This document shows, one piece after another, positions 1 through 10,606 of a stretch of 64,000 nt of DNA. A program made the translations under genes and the position numbers. Origin of the DNA: Advenella kashmirensis WT001 (GTDB lineage: Bacteria; Pseudomonadota; Gammaproteobacteria; Burkholderiales; Burkholderiaceae_B); contig NC_017964.1 in assembly GCF_000219915.2 (NCBI RefSeq), forward strand, positions 1,054,001 to 1,118,000, given 5' to 3'. The notes below the pieces were generated by a model. That model did no database searches, was not told the origin of the DNA, and saw only the letters and a program-made list of their open reading frames with translations. Position 1 is the first letter of the stretch; each line of letters opens with the position of its first letter.

Positions 1-1
1 A

Positions 2-517
2 GAAAAACTGGCCCGCGACCATGGCCTGATCAACGACAACGTAACTGTCCAGCGGGAAAATTCAATGGCTTGTGTGGCCTTGCCCACCTGTCCGCTGGCC
101 ATGGCAGAGGCTGAGCGCTTCCTGCCGTCTTTTATTGACAAGATGGATGCCATCATGGCGCGGCATGGCTTGCAGGATGACTTTATTGTCACGCGCGTGA
201 CGGGCTGTCCGAATGGCTGTGGCAGAGCCATGCTTGCCGAGGTGGGACTGGTCGGTAAGGCGGTCGGGCGCTATAACCTGCACCTGGGAGGCAATCGCGT
301 AGGAACTCGTATTCCAAGGCTATACAAGGAAAATATTACCGAAGAACAGATTCTGGACATCCTGGATGAACAGATCGGTCATTGGGCTGCCGGACGGCAG
401 GATCAGGAAGGTTTTGGCGATTATCTGATTCGTACCGGTTTTATCAAGCCGGTAGTGAATCCGTCAGTAGACTTTCATGATGCCAGCAAGGTGCCCGACG
501 CTGCAGCAATCGTTTAA
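2..517 (+). CDS. cysI: Sulfite reductase hemoprotein beta subunit, C-terminal part (5' end outside window)
   Basis: The reading frame is already open at base 2 and ends at 517, giving about 171 C-terminal residues. CysI carries siroheme and a [4Fe-4S] cluster and reduces sulfite to sulfide for cysteine synthesis in the cytoplasm. The signature cluster ligands of this family are visible: a Cys-X5-Cys in MACVALPTC and a Cys-X3-Cys in TGCPNGCGR. Both motifs and the [11 protein letters not shown] context match assimilatory sulfite reductases closely. The gene is closed by a strong bidirectional hairpin about 120 bases downstream and is convergent with the next gene. A siroheme nitrite reductase shares this fold, but the motif wording favours CysI. 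Confidence 0.9.
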   Translation, partial: EKLARDHGLINDNVTVQRENSMACVALPTCPLAMAEAERFLPSFIDKMDAIMARHGLQDDFIVTRVTGCPNGCGRAMLAEVGLVGKAVGRYNLHLGGNRVGTRIPRLYKENITEEQILDILDEQIGHWAAGRQDQEGFGDYLIRTGFIKPVVNPSVDFHDASKVPDAAAIV

Positions 518-634
518 TAAAGATGACGACAGCGTGCTCTGGCCGTCATGCCGCGATCAATGATGATTGATGCATGCGATGAGCGTATCGGAGCAGGGCA
601 AGGACTTTAGTTAACAGGTCCTGCAAAAACGGTA

Positions 635-671
635 AAAGCCGTGTGCAATGTATAACGCACACGGCTTTTTT
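635..671. terminator. Bidirectional rho-independent terminator between cysI and the XRE regulator
   Basis: A 12-bp perfect stem (AAAGCCGTGTGC paired with GCACACGGCTTT) encloses a 10-base loop. Runs of T follow on both strands, so it can end both convergent genes. Confidence 0.85.
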
Positions 672-703
672 GTGGGTTCCGGGCAGCAAATCAGCCGGGC
701 TGA

Positions 704-1129
704 TCAGGCATTTTTCAAGTATGACTTGATGTGCGCTGTCAGCTCTTTGCGCTGTTTGCCGGTAAGGGCAATAAGCGCAGCCGTTTCCTTTTGTGTCAGT
801 GATTTGAATAAGGCGTCGCGGGCGGCCACTTCCGGAGGAACGAAACTTTTTTCGGGAAGAATGGGCAATGTGCCGTTGATCAGCCAATCGGAATTGACGC
901 CAAAGAATACAGCCAGCCGGCTGACAATTTGCGCAGACGGGCTGACTTTACGATTCCCCATTTCATAATTGGCGATCGTGCTTTGGGACACACCGAGTTC
1001 CAGCGCCAGTTCGTTTTGATTCATGCCGTGATGAATTTTGCGAAGAAAGTGCAGCCGCTCGGCGAAGGTGCCCAGTTTTGCCGCTGCGCGCAGGTCGGGC
1101 AGGGATTCATAATGTTTTCGAGTAGCCAT
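704..1129 (-). CDS. XRE-family (Cro/CI-type) helix-turn-helix regulator
   Basis: A protein of 141 aa from the ATG at 1129 (MATRKHYES). A longer reading from a TTG at 1168 is possible but lacks a ribosome binding site. Residues of about 30-85 form a classic five-helix XRE domain, with the recognition stretch ELGVSQSTIANYEMGNRKVSP. The remaining C-terminal half (about 50 residues) is short and Lys-rich and matches no ligand domain I recognise. It is a single gene facing cysI. The 240-base upstream region holds two inverted repeats (1221-1235 and 1337-1356) that could be autoregulatory operators; this is inference. The targets cannot be read from the sequence. Confidence 0.8.
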   Translation of the reverse strand: MATRKHYESLPDLRAAAKLGTFAERLHFLRKIHHGMNQNELALELGVSQSTIANYEMGNRKVSPSAQIVSRLAVFFGVNSDWLINGTLPILPEKSFVPPEVAARDALFKSLTQKETAALIALTGKQRKELTAHIKSYLKNA

Positions 1130-1368
1130 ATCAGAGAGACCAAAAATGTTACAAGTAGTAAATAACAATTTTCAATAATAGCCGGGTTTCCACGCTTTGC
1201 TTTAACAATTATCACTTTTTGACGAATTTTTCGTCGAAATTTTCGATTCTTTATGTTTGGCGGCGCCGATAGCGTCAAATTCACATTTTTTCGATCTATC
1301 ATCAAAGAGCAATTACTTTCTTGGTATCAAATATGCTATATCACGTCCATGATATAACGTCAGTCATA

Positions 1369-2031
1369 TCAGGTCAGTAATAGGACACTAATATCGGTAT
1401 CGGAATATGAATCTTCCCGGTGCACTATATTGGGTGTTGTTGGGCTATGCCTGATCAACAGGCCTTGAAGCAGCAATTGCAAGGTGTCCTTGGCCTGCTT
1501 TAATCGCCCCTGGCCGTCCTCGGCTTGTGCGATCCAGACGGCAGCTTCGGCTAGGCCGCCGTAAATGAGTGCAGTCAGCACTGCCGGGTCGGTTTTGACC
1601 ACAAGCTCCCTTTGCATCAGGTTTTCGATCAATTGCTGCATCGTGTTCAGACAATGGCGGCGCGAGTCAGGCGAAGGGCCACCCAGCACCGCTTTGGCAT
1701 CGCGCAGCACAATGCGCTGCATTTCGGGCTCCAGCGCCATTTCCAGATAGGCGCGGCAGCGATTGTTAAATCCTTCCCATGGGTCCTGGGCCGACTCAGA
1801 AATGACTCGCAGGCGGGCATCGGTCTCGGCATCGATCTGTTCCACCACTGCTGCGAGTAACCCTTTTTTGTCGCCAAAATGATGATAGAGTGCGCCGCGG
1901 GTCAGGTTTGCCTGCGCCGTGAGCTCGTCCATCGACGTGTCGGCAAAGCCACGCTCTGTGAAAACCTTTCTTGCCGTCGTCAGCAGCATAGCGCGCGTTT
2001 CTTCCGTTTCGGCGCGGGTTCGACGGACCAT
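1369..2031 (-). CDS. TetR/AcrR-family transcriptional repressor of the divergent MFS exporters
   Basis: A 220-aa protein. The start at 2031 (MVRRTRAETEETR) is chosen because AAGGAGA lies 8 bases upstream; the open frame runs further upstream but only across the operator region. The N-terminal TetR DNA-binding domain is textbook: TARKVFTERGFADTSMDEL, then the helix-turn-helix LTRGALYHHFGDKKGLL. The C-terminal half is the variable ligand and dimer domain. It is transcribed divergently from an MFS exporter, and the interval holds two CATAC-N5-GTATG palindromes placed around the exporter promoter. This is the normal layout for a drug-responsive repressor that also represses itself. The inducer is unknown. 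Confidence 0.88.
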   Translation of the reverse strand: MVRRTRAETEETRAMLLTTARKVFTERGFADTSMDELTAQANLTRGALYHHFGDKKGLLAAVVEQIDAETDARLRVISESAQDPWEGFNNRCRAYLEMALEPEMQRIVLRDAKAVLGGPSPDSRRHCLNTMQQLIENLMQRELVVKTDPAVLTALIYGGLAEAAVWIAQAEDGQGRLKQAKDTLQLLLQGLLIRHSPTTPNIVHREDSYSDTDISVLLLT

Positions 2032-2046
2032 TTGTGTATCTCCTTT

Positions 2047-2061
2047 CATACGCTTCGTATG
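2047..2061. promoter_or_regulatory. TetR-type operator 1
   Basis: A perfect palindrome CATACGCTTCGTATG lies just upstream of the repressor start and about 5 bases from the -35 element of the exporter promoter. It has the same CATAC-N5-GTATG form as the second site at 2101. Confidence 0.7.
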
Positions 2062-2065
2062 ATTA

Positions 2066-2094
2066 TTTACATTCACGGCGTATGAATATATAAT
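2066..2094 (+). promoter_or_regulatory. Sigma-70 promoter for the MFS exporter operon
   Basis: TTTACA at 2066-2071 and a consensus TATAAT at 2089-2094 are separated by exactly 17 bases. Transcription would start near 2101, inside the second operator, so bound repressor would block initiation directly. Confidence 0.7.
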
Positions 2095-2100
2095 TCTATT

Positions 2101-2115
2101 CATACGTGTTGTATG
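2101..2115. promoter_or_regulatory. TetR-type operator 2
   Basis: CATACGTGTTGTATG, a CATAC-N5-GTATG palindrome overlapping the predicted transcription start of the exporter. The segment 2079-2106 also forms a larger inverted repeat (CGTATGAAT...ATTCATACG), so five half-sites are clustered in 69 bases. Confidence 0.7.
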
Positions 2116-2169
2116 TATTATCACCGTGCAATGCTGTCATGGCAAGCAGGTCGCACTCTGGGGAATGAA

Positions 2170-3381
2170 ATGGTTAATCCGTATCGAGAACTGTTCGCTG
2201 CGCCTGGCGCCACGCACTTCGCTTTGGCAGGCCTGCTGGCGCGTATTGCGCTGCCCATGACTGGAATCGGCATCATCACCATGCTATCGCAACTGCGTAC
2301 CAGCTATGCCTTGGCAGGTGCCGTGTCTGCTACGTTCGTATTGACCTACGCATTGTTGTCGCCACAGATTTCTCGCCTGGTAGACCGCCACGGACAAAGC
2401 CGGATGTTGCCCGCAGCGACAATGATCAGTGCTATTGGCATGCTGGTTTTGCTTGCCGCATCCCGTTGGTCGGCACCGGACTGGATTTTGTTCGCTGGTG
2501 CCTTGCTGTCCGGCTTCATGCCCAGTATTTCGGCGATGTTGCGGGCGCGATGGACGGCGATTTATCGCGGTAAGCCTCAATTAAGCGCCGCCTATTCCCT
2601 GGAGACGGTGCTTGATGAAGCCACCTATATTATCGGGCCTGCGTTGTCGGTTGGATTATCGGTAACGGCGTTTCCCCAGGCAGGCCCCTTGGCAGCGCTC
2701 GTGCTGCTTGTCCTTGGCATAGGGGCGCTGACCCTCCAGCATGGTACAGAACCGCAGGTTCAACTGCGGTCAGACACAGATGGCGCAGGGTCGGTCATCC
2801 GGTTGGCCAATGTGCGCCTGTTGGCGCTGCTGATGGTGGCAATGGGCATTGTCGTCGGCACCGTGGACATCGTGAGTGTGGCCCTCTCCGAGCAGTTGGG
2901 GCAACCGGCGGCGGCCAGCCTGGTACTGGCAGCTTATGCTGTCGGATCGTTTCTGGCGGGCCTGCTTTTTGGCGCAATGAAATTGACAACTCCCTTGCAT
3001 CGCTTATTGCTGCTGGGCGGGCTGGCAACGGCCATAACCACGCTTCCCCTGATGCTGGCTGACAGTATTTTCGCACTGGCCACGACGGTATTGGTAGCTG
3101 GCTTGTTCTTCGCGCCAACGATGATTGTGGCGATGACGCTGGTGGAGCGTCTGGTACCGGAGCATCAACTGACAGAAGGAATGACTTGGCTGCTGGCGGG
3201 CCTGAATGTGGGCGTAGCGTTTGGCGCGGTTGCTTCGGGGCAGGTGGTGGATGCAGCAGACGCTTTGGCCGGTTTTGCGGTTGCGCTGGGTGCTGGGTTT
3301 TTTGTGTTGTTGCTGTCGCTTCTGGGGTATCTGCGACTGCGCGCATCTGGTCTGTGCCTGTCCGCATCCGAAGTCGCGTAG
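2170..3381 (+). CDS. MFS transporter, probable drug exporter
   Basis: A 403-aa inner-membrane protein from the ATG at 2170 (MVNPYRELF), preceded by GGGGA at a suitable distance. An ATG at 2113 would lie inside the operator and is less likely. The sequence is almost wholly hydrophobic with about 12 membrane segments. A short basic loop containing RLVDRHGQSR lies between the second and third segments, as in major facilitator proteins. It is the first gene of a two-exporter unit under the divergent TetR regulator, which suggests efflux of a toxic compound. The substrate cannot be inferred. Confidence 0.82.
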   Translation: MVNPYRELFAAPGATHFALAGLLARIALPMTGIGIITMLSQLRTSYALAGAVSATFVLTYALLSPQISRLVDRHGQSRMLPAATMISAIGMLVLLAASRWSAPDWILFAGALLSGFMPSISAMLRARWTAIYRGKPQLSAAYSLETVLDEATYIIGPALSVGLSVTAFPQAGPLAALVLLVLGIGALTLQHGTEPQVQLRSDTDGAGSVIRLANVRLLALLMVAMGIVVGTVDIVSVALSEQLGQPAAASLVLAAYAVGSFLAGLLFGAMKLTTPLHRLLLLGGLATAITTLPLMLADSIFALATTVLVAGLFFAPTMIVAMTLVERLVPEHQLTEGMTWLLAGLNVGVAFGAVASGQVVDAADALAGFAVALGAGFFVLLLSLLGYLRLRASGLCLSASEVA

Positions 3382-3421
3382 TGACAGCAGGAATTTTTAT
3401 ACCTATTCAAGGATTAATAAT

Positions 3422-4645
3422 ATGAACGCCTCGCCAACTTTTTCTTCACCCGCGGGTGCCCGGCATCCCTGGCTGGCAGTCGTCGCTGTAGGCCTTGCGA
3501 CCTTCAGCGTGGTGACGACCGAGATGCTGCCGGTCGGCTTGCTGACGCCGATTGCCCAGACGCTGGATACCTCTGCCGGAACAGCCGGCTTAATGATTTC
3601 GCTGCCCGCACTGCTGGCCGCGCTATTTGCGCCGCTGGTGGTCATGGCGGCCGGCGGTACGGATCGGCGCCGGATATTGTGCGGGTTGCTGGCTTTGCTG
3701 GTGATTGCCAATATTGCAGGGGCGCTGGCCCCCAGCATGTCGTGGATGCTGGCAGCCCGCATTCTGGTCGGTTTCTGTATAGGTGGCATCTGGGCCATTG
3801 CTGCCGGCCTGGCACGTCGGCTTGTGGCTGAACATGCAGTCGGGTTGGCGACCTCAATCATCTTTGGCGGGGTTGCTGCGGCATCTGTGCTGGGTGTGCC
3901 GCTAGGCGCACTGGTCGGCCAGATGTGGGGCTGGCGCTGGGCTTTTGGTGGCATGGCAGTGCTAAGCGGGCTCGTGCTGGCGCTGCATCTTGTGGTCATT
4001 CCCGCATTGCCGGTGGCCGGTTCGGCATCGGTGCGTCAGTTTGGCGTGCAGCTTGCTAATCGTCAATTGCAAGTTGGCCTGGTTTTAACGCTGCTATTGG
4101 TGGCCAGTCACTTCATGGCCTTTACGTTCGTGCGCCCCTTGTTGCTGTCTGTTTCGGGTTTTGATGTGCAATGGCTTGGAGGATTGCTATTTGCTTACGG
4201 TATGGCGGGCATTGTCGGCAATTTTCTGATGGGCATTCTTGCTGCTCGCTATACGGAGCAGACGCTGCTGGCGATCGCGCTGGGACTGTTGCTTACGCCG
4301 GTTCTGTTTCTGCTTGTCGGGGGCTCTCCAATGGGGGGCGGCATGACGCTACTGTTTTGGGGACTGGCTTATGGCGGTGTGTCGGTGGGTCTGATGACCT
4401 GGATGATGAAAGTTGCAGCAGGCGCTGTAGAAGCGGCCACCGCACTGTACGTGGGCGCTTTCAATGTCGGTATTGCGCTGGGAGCCTGGCTGGGCGGTCA
4501 GATGGTCGATTGGCTTGGGCTGTCAGCCAATCTGCGGCTGGCAGGGGCATTCGCTGCGGCTGCTGTGCTCGTGTGTTTCGCAATAGGCCTGCGTCAGTAC
4601 AAGGCCGTTACCGGCAGAAAGCAGGTTCATGTGATGCCGGACTGA
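3422..4645 (+). CDS. MFS transporter, DHA1 (NepI/AraJ-like) family
   Basis: A 407-aa inner-membrane protein. The start at 3422 is supported by AAGGA about 10 bases upstream; the open frame upstream of it overlaps the previous gene and is not used. The N-terminal wording TTEMLPVGLLTPIAQ followed by GLMISLPAL is typical of DHA1-12 sugar, nucleoside or drug exporters such as NepI and AraJ. Motif A appears as GGTDRRRIL after the second segment. Only 40 bases separate it from the upstream MFS gene, so the two are probably co-transcribed and controlled by the same TetR repressor. A hairpin at 4708-4735 probably ends the unit. Confidence 0.82.
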   Translation: MNASPTFSSPAGARHPWLAVVAVGLATFSVVTTEMLPVGLLTPIAQTLDTSAGTAGLMISLPALLAALFAPLVVMAAGGTDRRRILCGLLALLVIANIAGALAPSMSWMLAARILVGFCIGGIWAIAAGLARRLVAEHAVGLATSIIFGGVAAASVLGVPLGALVGQMWGWRWAFGGMAVLSGLVLALHLVVIPALPVAGSASVRQFGVQLANRQLQVGLVLTLLLVASHFMAFTFVRPLLLSVSGFDVQWLGGLLFAYGMAGIVGNFLMGILAARYTEQTLLAIALGLLLTPVLFLLVGGSPMGGGMTLLFWGLAYGGVSVGLMTWMMKVAAGAVEAATALYVGAFNVGIALGAWLGGQMVDWLGLSANLRLAGAFAAAAVLVCFAIGLRQYKAVTGRKQVHVMPD

Positions 4646-4707
4646 CTCTCTGCACCGACGGGGCCCCTAGGTAATTTACAAGCGCGGCGCTTGCAAGTGG
4701 TAAATGA

Positions 4708-4735
4708 CAGGCCGCAGCGTGGCGGTCTGCCTTTT
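4708..4735 (+). terminator. Probable terminator of the MFS pair
   Basis: CAGGCCGC pairs with GCGGTCTG (one G-U) across a 6-base loop and is followed by TTTT. A separate short palindrome, CAAGCGC-G-GCGCTTG, lies at 4679-4693. Confidence 0.5.
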
Positions 4736-4770
4736 CGCTGTCGTTGCCCTGCCAACGCTGTAGCTGATCT

Positions 4771-5937
4771 TTAAATTTGGGAAGCATCGGAAGTGGTATT
4801 TTGCGGCGGGTGAACGAGCACCATGTTATTGCGGTGGATCAGTTCTTCGTCGCGGCAATTGCCAAGAATGCTTTCGATTTCACGGGTCGGGTGTCGCATG
4901 ATCCGGCGGGTTTCGGCCGAAGAATAATTGGTGAGTCCGCGCGCAATTTCACGATGCTGCTGATCGGTGCAGGCCACGACATCGCCGCGCTCAAATTCAC
5001 CGATGACATCGGTCACGCCGACAGCCAGCAGGCTTTTACCCTGGTCGACCAGCGCTTTGCATGCACCTTCGTCCAGCACCAGCTTGCCGGGCAGGCGCAA
5101 ATGGTCGGCCATCCATTGCTTGCGTGCAGAGCGCAAAGACGGCGAGGCACGCAATTCGGTGCCGATGGCTTCGCCCTGGCCCAGTCGCTCCAGGACGCGC
5201 TCCTCGCGGCCGGACGCGATAATGGTGGTAGCGCCGCTACTGGCGGCCCGTTGAGCGGCCAGAACCTTGGTCAGCATGCCGCCAGTGCCGATATGGCTGC
5301 CGGCACCCCCGGCCATTTTCTGCAGCGCCGGATCACCGGCCGTGGCCAGATGGATAAAGCGGGCGTCGGGGTTGTTACGCGGGTCGCTGTCGTATAGCCC
5401 GCGCTGATCCGTCAGAATGATCAGCGCGTCCGCTTCGATCAGATTGCTGACTACGGCGCCCAGCGTGTCGTTGTCCCCCAGGCGGATTTCGTCCGTGACC
5501 ACCGTATCGTTTTCATTGACGATCGGGATCACACCCAGTTCGAGCAGTTTAAAGATGGTCGAGCGCGCATTCAGATAGCGCAGGCGATCGGTCAAATCTT
5601 CGTGGGTCAGCAGGATTTGCGCCGCGCGCATATTGTGCGCAGCGAAAGCTGATTCATAGGCCTGGATCAGACCCATCTGGCCCACCGCGGCAGCAGCCTG
5701 CAGCTCGCTCATGGCTTTGGGACGGGTTTTCCACTTCAGGCGCGCCATGCCTTCGGCAATGGCGCCGCTGGACACCAGAATCACTTGCTTGTTCTGGCGA
5801 CACAGGGTGGCGATTTGCGATGACCATTCTCCGATGGCCTGCGGGTCCAGGCCCTGACCATTGTTGGTAAGCAGGGATGAGCCCACTTTGACGACGATAC
5901 GCCTTGCCGTGGCCACTGAAGAAACGAAATCGCTCAT
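4771..5937 (-). CDS. proB: Glutamate 5-kinase (gamma-glutamyl kinase)
   Basis: A 388-aa cytoplasmic enzyme that phosphorylates glutamate with ATP in the first step of proline synthesis. The amino-acid kinase domain (about residues 10-265) shows [10 protein letters not shown] at the start, [10 protein letters not shown], the VNENDTV loop and [13 protein letters not shown], all diagnostic of ProB. The C-terminal 100 residues form a PUA domain ([19 protein letters not shown] and FERGDVV). Length fits long-form ProB enzymes. It is last in the rplU-rpmA-obg-proB cluster, a common betaproteobacterial order, 52 bases downstream of obg. Confidence 0.96.
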   Translation of the reverse strand: MSDFVSSVATARRIVVKVGSSLLTNNGQGLDPQAIGEWSSQIATLCRQNKQVILVSSGAIAEGMARLKWKTRPKAMSELQAAAAVGQMGLIQAYESAFAAHNMRAAQILLTHEDLTDRLRYLNARSTIFKLLELGVIPIVNENDTVVTDEIRLGDNDTLGAVVSNLIEADALIILTDQRGLYDSDPRNNPDARFIHLATAGDPALQKMAGGAGSHIGTGGMLTKVLAAQRAASSGATTIIASGREERVLERLGQGEAIGTELRASPSLRSARKQWMADHLRLPGKLVLDEGACKALVDQGKSLLAVGVTDVIGEFERGDVVACTDQQHREIARGLTNYSSAETRRIMRHPTREIESILGNCRDEELIHRNNMVLVHPPQNTTSDASQI

Positions 5938-5989
5938 GTTGCAAAAAATCCAGAAGAGGGAAACGAAAGAGTAATAGGGCGCAGAACCG

Positions 5990-7159
<1,170 letters not shown>

Positions 7160-7210
7160 TTATTATCATTCACGCGGGCAGGTCTGATCATATCAGAGTG
7201 CGTCGCGGAA

Positions 7211-7247
7211 TAAAAAATGCCGTTCACCTGGCGACAAGTGAACGGCA
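7211..7247 (-). terminator. Rho-independent terminator after rplU-rpmA
   Basis: A 10-bp perfect stem (TGCCGTTCAC with GTGAACGGCA) is followed on the minus strand by six T. It lies between rpmA and obg. Confidence 0.85.
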
Positions 7248-7270
7248 CTGCATGATGTCCGGGGAAAGGT

Positions 7271-7531
7271 TTAGTCTACCTTTGTTACGGAAACGGTATG
7301 CTTGTTGAGTGCGCCTTTATGTGAAAAGGAAACACTGCCGTCTACCAGTGCGTACAGAGTGTGGTCTTTACCGATACCAACGTTGGTTCCCGGGTGAAAA
7401 CGTGTGCCACGCTGACGAACAATGATTGAACCGGCTGGAATAACTTCACCGCCAAAGGCTTTTACGCCCAGTCGTTTGGATTCCGAGTCGCGGCCGTTGC
7501 GGGTTGAGCCGCCGCCCTTTTTCTGTGCCAT
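7271..7531 (-). CDS. rpmA: 50S ribosomal protein L27
   Basis: An 86-aa ribosomal protein that reaches toward the peptidyl transferase centre with its N terminus. It begins [16 protein letters not shown] and contains [12 protein letters not shown] and [12 protein letters not shown], the unmistakable L27 signature. The length is typical. Its ATG follows rplU closely and the pair ends in a strong terminator. Confidence 0.98.
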   Translation of the reverse strand: MAQKKGGGSTRNGRDSESKRLGVKAFGGEVIPAGSIIVRQRGTRFHPGTNVGIGKDHTLYALVDGSVSFSHKGALNKHTVSVTKVD

Positions 7532-7564
7532 GTTTAAGCTCCTGTTGTGCTGTTAACGAACGGA

Positions 7565-7875
7565 TCAAGCAGAGATTGCTTCGATGACGATTTGGGTGTA
7601 ATTCTGGCGATGGCCTGGTGCCGCTGATAATGCTTGCGACGGCGCATTTTGAAAATTTTCACCTTGTCGTGACGTCCATGTGCAAGAACTTTGGCTTTAA
7701 CCACAGCGCCTTCGACAAGGGGAGCACCCACTTTGAGTGTTTCACCTTCGCCTACTGACAGAACCTGGTCTAGCGAGATTTCTTGCCCGATGTCTGCTGG
7801 TATCTGTTCTACCTTGAGTTTTTGACCTTCGGCAACACGATACTGCTTGCCTCCGGTTTTTATGACCGCGTACAT
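7565..7875 (-). CDS. rplU: 50S ribosomal protein L21 (one-base frameshift in this sequence)
   Basis: L21 binds 23S rRNA. The frame from 7875 begins [14 protein letters not shown] and continues with [19 protein letters not shown], then runs out of register near 7624. Read literally it ends at 7534 with an unrelated tail. Restoring one base in the two-C run at 7624-7625 (plus strand) recovers [16 protein letters not shown] and a stop at 7565, giving exactly 103 aa, the normal L21 length. The start has AGAGG upstream. L21 is a core ribosomal protein, so a sequencing error is far more likely than a real mutation. Confidence 0.93.
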
Positions 7876-8057
7876 ATGGGTTAACCTCTAAAAATAAATT
7901 GGAATTAGCATATTTAAACGCTAAGCCCATCATTCTACTGCGAAAACTCATAAAAAGTCAAAAGAATCAATCGCTTGTTTCAGGAAAACCTGTCAGGGAG
8001 GGGGCGAAACCGGAAAAAATGTGGTATTTGTGCCGACACAAGTCAACGACAAGGCCA

Positions 8058-9210
8058 TCACAATACTGCGTCGACCCAATCGTCGGCGACCACAAAGCCG
8101 CGGTGCACCTCCGTGTATACTTGGCCTGAAGCGGTCGGCAGCGGTTGCCCGGTCGCGGGTACAGTTGCGCCAGATGCCGGCGCCGCAGTAGCCATTGCCT
8201 GTGCGCTGACGGCGCTTAAGGGGGCAGCGACGCCCGAGGGCGCCAGTGCGACGATCAATAGTCCGGGTCGCGGTCCGGTGACGGCCGCGCCTGAACCGAA
8301 CCACGATTCAAGTTGTGCCAGAAGGGCCGCTGCCTCAAGTGTGTCGGCGACATCGGCCTGTTGCGGCGAGAGCCATTGCATGCGCGATAGAATGCGCCAG
8401 CGCAGTTCACCGGCCCCTGCGTCTGTCCTGATCGACCGTGCGAGGCGCTGCGCAAAATCGGCTTGCGTCAGCCACCAGCCCCTTGAATGCTGCGGGTTGA
8501 GCATTGCCCGGGTGGTCGGTTCGGCCAGGACGTAATCGTCCCAGCGCTCGCCCTGCAAGGGGTAGAACAGCCAGCCCTTCATATAGGCTGCGGCGCTATC
8601 GACGCAGACGCCCAATTGCTGTGTGACCTCAGGCAGGCCGGACAGCGGCAGTTGCTGATCACGCAATTTCGTGGTTTTGCGGGCCAGCGTATCGCGCTGT
8701 TGCAGGCCTATCAAACGATCGGCGTCCGGGGTCCGGCTGCCTGCGGCACATAAAGATAATATTTGACGGCCAGTTCCCAGTGCCACACCTTGTGGTTGCT
8801 TTGATCGCGCCAGATGTAGTCCAGCTCGCCAATGGTTTGCCGGGCGCCGCCTTGGCGCTGGGTAGCGGTGATATGGATAGGTGTATGGTGCGCAGCAGTT
8901 CAATGCTGGCGGCGTGCTGCAGGGCGGTACGCAACAGGGCTTCGGCATAGAGCCCAAGCCGGCGATACGGTGCACTGAAGTCGCTGGTCAGGGTCGTGGA
9001 CGCATTGTCTTGCTGGCCTTCGTGCGCCAGCCAGCGGTCAATCTCGCACAGCGCAGTGGCTGGCCAGCTTGCCAGTGGCAGACCGGCAGCCGGCGCCAGC
9101 AGATCCGGCGCATGCGTCAACCAGTGAAGATCATGCCAGGCCTGGCTGCGCAGCCGCAAGCCAGGTGTTATCTCAGGAACGGTAGTCGGCGTTGATGCTG
9201 ACGTACTCAT
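8058..9210 (-). CDS. DUF1853 family protein, function unknown (two frameshifts in this sequence)
   Basis: Three frames must be joined. Residues from 9210 ([13 protein letters not shown]) run to about 8889. The middle frame, with [10 protein letters not shown] and [14 protein letters not shown], runs to about 8730. The last frame, with [25 protein letters not shown] and [13 protein letters not shown], runs to the stop at 8058. Each junction is explained by one missing C (minus strand). The joined product of about 384 aa has the WHWE(L)AVK and KGWLFY motifs that I associate with DUF1853, a family with no established function. The start overlaps the 3' end of argJ by 38 bases. Confidence in the family is moderate. 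Confidence 0.72.
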
Positions 9211-10397
9211 GTGAGAAGTCGCAACTGTATACCGTTTCCGATATATTGCCGCGACCCAGTGCTACCCGCACCAGAATCTCGGGTTGCTGCATGACGCGCT
9301 GGCCATCTTCTTCCAGATAGTCAGGGTTACGGCCGCCCCCAGTGGCAACCAGCACATCGTCAAGCCACAAGCGCAGGGCTGTTACATTCAGGTCATCAAC
9401 ACCGGCGTAACCAATGGCGGCCAGAATGCGGCCCAGGTTCGGATCGGATGCGTAGAAAGCGGTTTTGACCAGCGGGGAGTGTGCAATCGCGTAGGCAATT
9501 TTCAGCGCAGTCTGGCTGCTTTCTGCCTCTTCGACCTGGATGGTGATGAATTTGGTGGCGCCTTCGGCATCACGTACGATTTTTTGGGCCAGCTCGCGGG
9601 CAACTTCAATCAACTCAGCCTTGATGGTCTGGTAATGCGGACTTTGCGTGTCCTGTACCTGTATGCCGCTTTGACCGGTGGCAATTACGATGAATGAATC
9701 GTTGGTGGAGGTGTCGCCGTCTACCGTGATACGGTTAAAAGAACGGTTGGCAATATCCTTGACCAGTTCCTTGAGCAGCGCCGGAGCGATTTCCGCGTCG
9801 GTTGCGACAAAACCCAGCATGGTGGCCATATTCGGGCGGATCATGCCGGCACCTTTGCTGATGCCGGTAATGCTCACTTTACGCCATCCAGTGTCAGCTG
9901 CCTGGAGCAGATCTTGGCAGGGTATCGGTGGTCATGATGCTGTGTGCAGCCTTGAGCCAGGCATTTTTTTCCAGGGACCGGATGCATTGAGGCAATGCTG
10001 CCGTAATTTTGTCGACCGGAAGTGGTTCAAGAATCACGCCTGTAGAAAAAGGCAGGATTTCTTCTTCCAGCAAGCCCAGTTCCTTGGACAGCACACGGCA
10101 GGTCTCAAAGGCGCGTTCCAGACCATCGGCGCCGGTGCCGGCATTGGCATTGCCGGTATTGATAACCAGGGCACGCATGGCATTGCTCTTGGCCAGGCGA
10201 GATTCGCAGATCTGCACCGGGGCCGCTCTGAAACGATTGCGCGTGAAAACGCCGGCTACAGAGGTGCCTGGCGTGAATTTGAATAATGTGAGGTCATCAC
10301 GGCCGGGCTTTTTGATCCCGGCTTGTGCAATGCCAATTTCAACCCCTGCTACCGGATAAATAGCTGATTCGTCAGGTATATTTAAGTTTACAGCCAT
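9173..10397 (-). CDS. argJ: Bifunctional glutamate N-acetyltransferase / amino-acid acetyltransferase (two frameshifts)
   Basis: ArgJ moves the acetyl group from N-acetylornithine to glutamate in the cyclic arginine pathway, and cleaves itself at a conserved Thr. The N-terminal frame ([11 protein letters not shown]..., [25 protein letters not shown]) stops near 9894. The C-terminal frame carries [22 protein letters not shown], with the self-cleavage Thr in NMATML, and TSTNDSF. Restoring one G near 9916 and one near 9877 joins them into 408 aa with the expected linker, the usual ArgJ length. Its presence implies the acetyl-recycling arginine route; argC lies at 44.3 kb. Confidence 0.93.
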
Positions 10398-10606
10398 ACA
10401 GCTTCAACACCTTTAACATATTATGGATAACCCTGAGTGTAGCGTCTTTTTTATTTCACATTGAGAAAACCGGGATATCTGGAAAAAAATTCTTACACGG
10501 CCTGTTATAGCGTTTCTCCGGCGCAAGGCCATGGCAGCAGATGCTGCCGGGCATCGGCACCGGATCGATAGCGCAGGGCGCACAGGCGATCGGGTGCCGG
10601 TTATTA

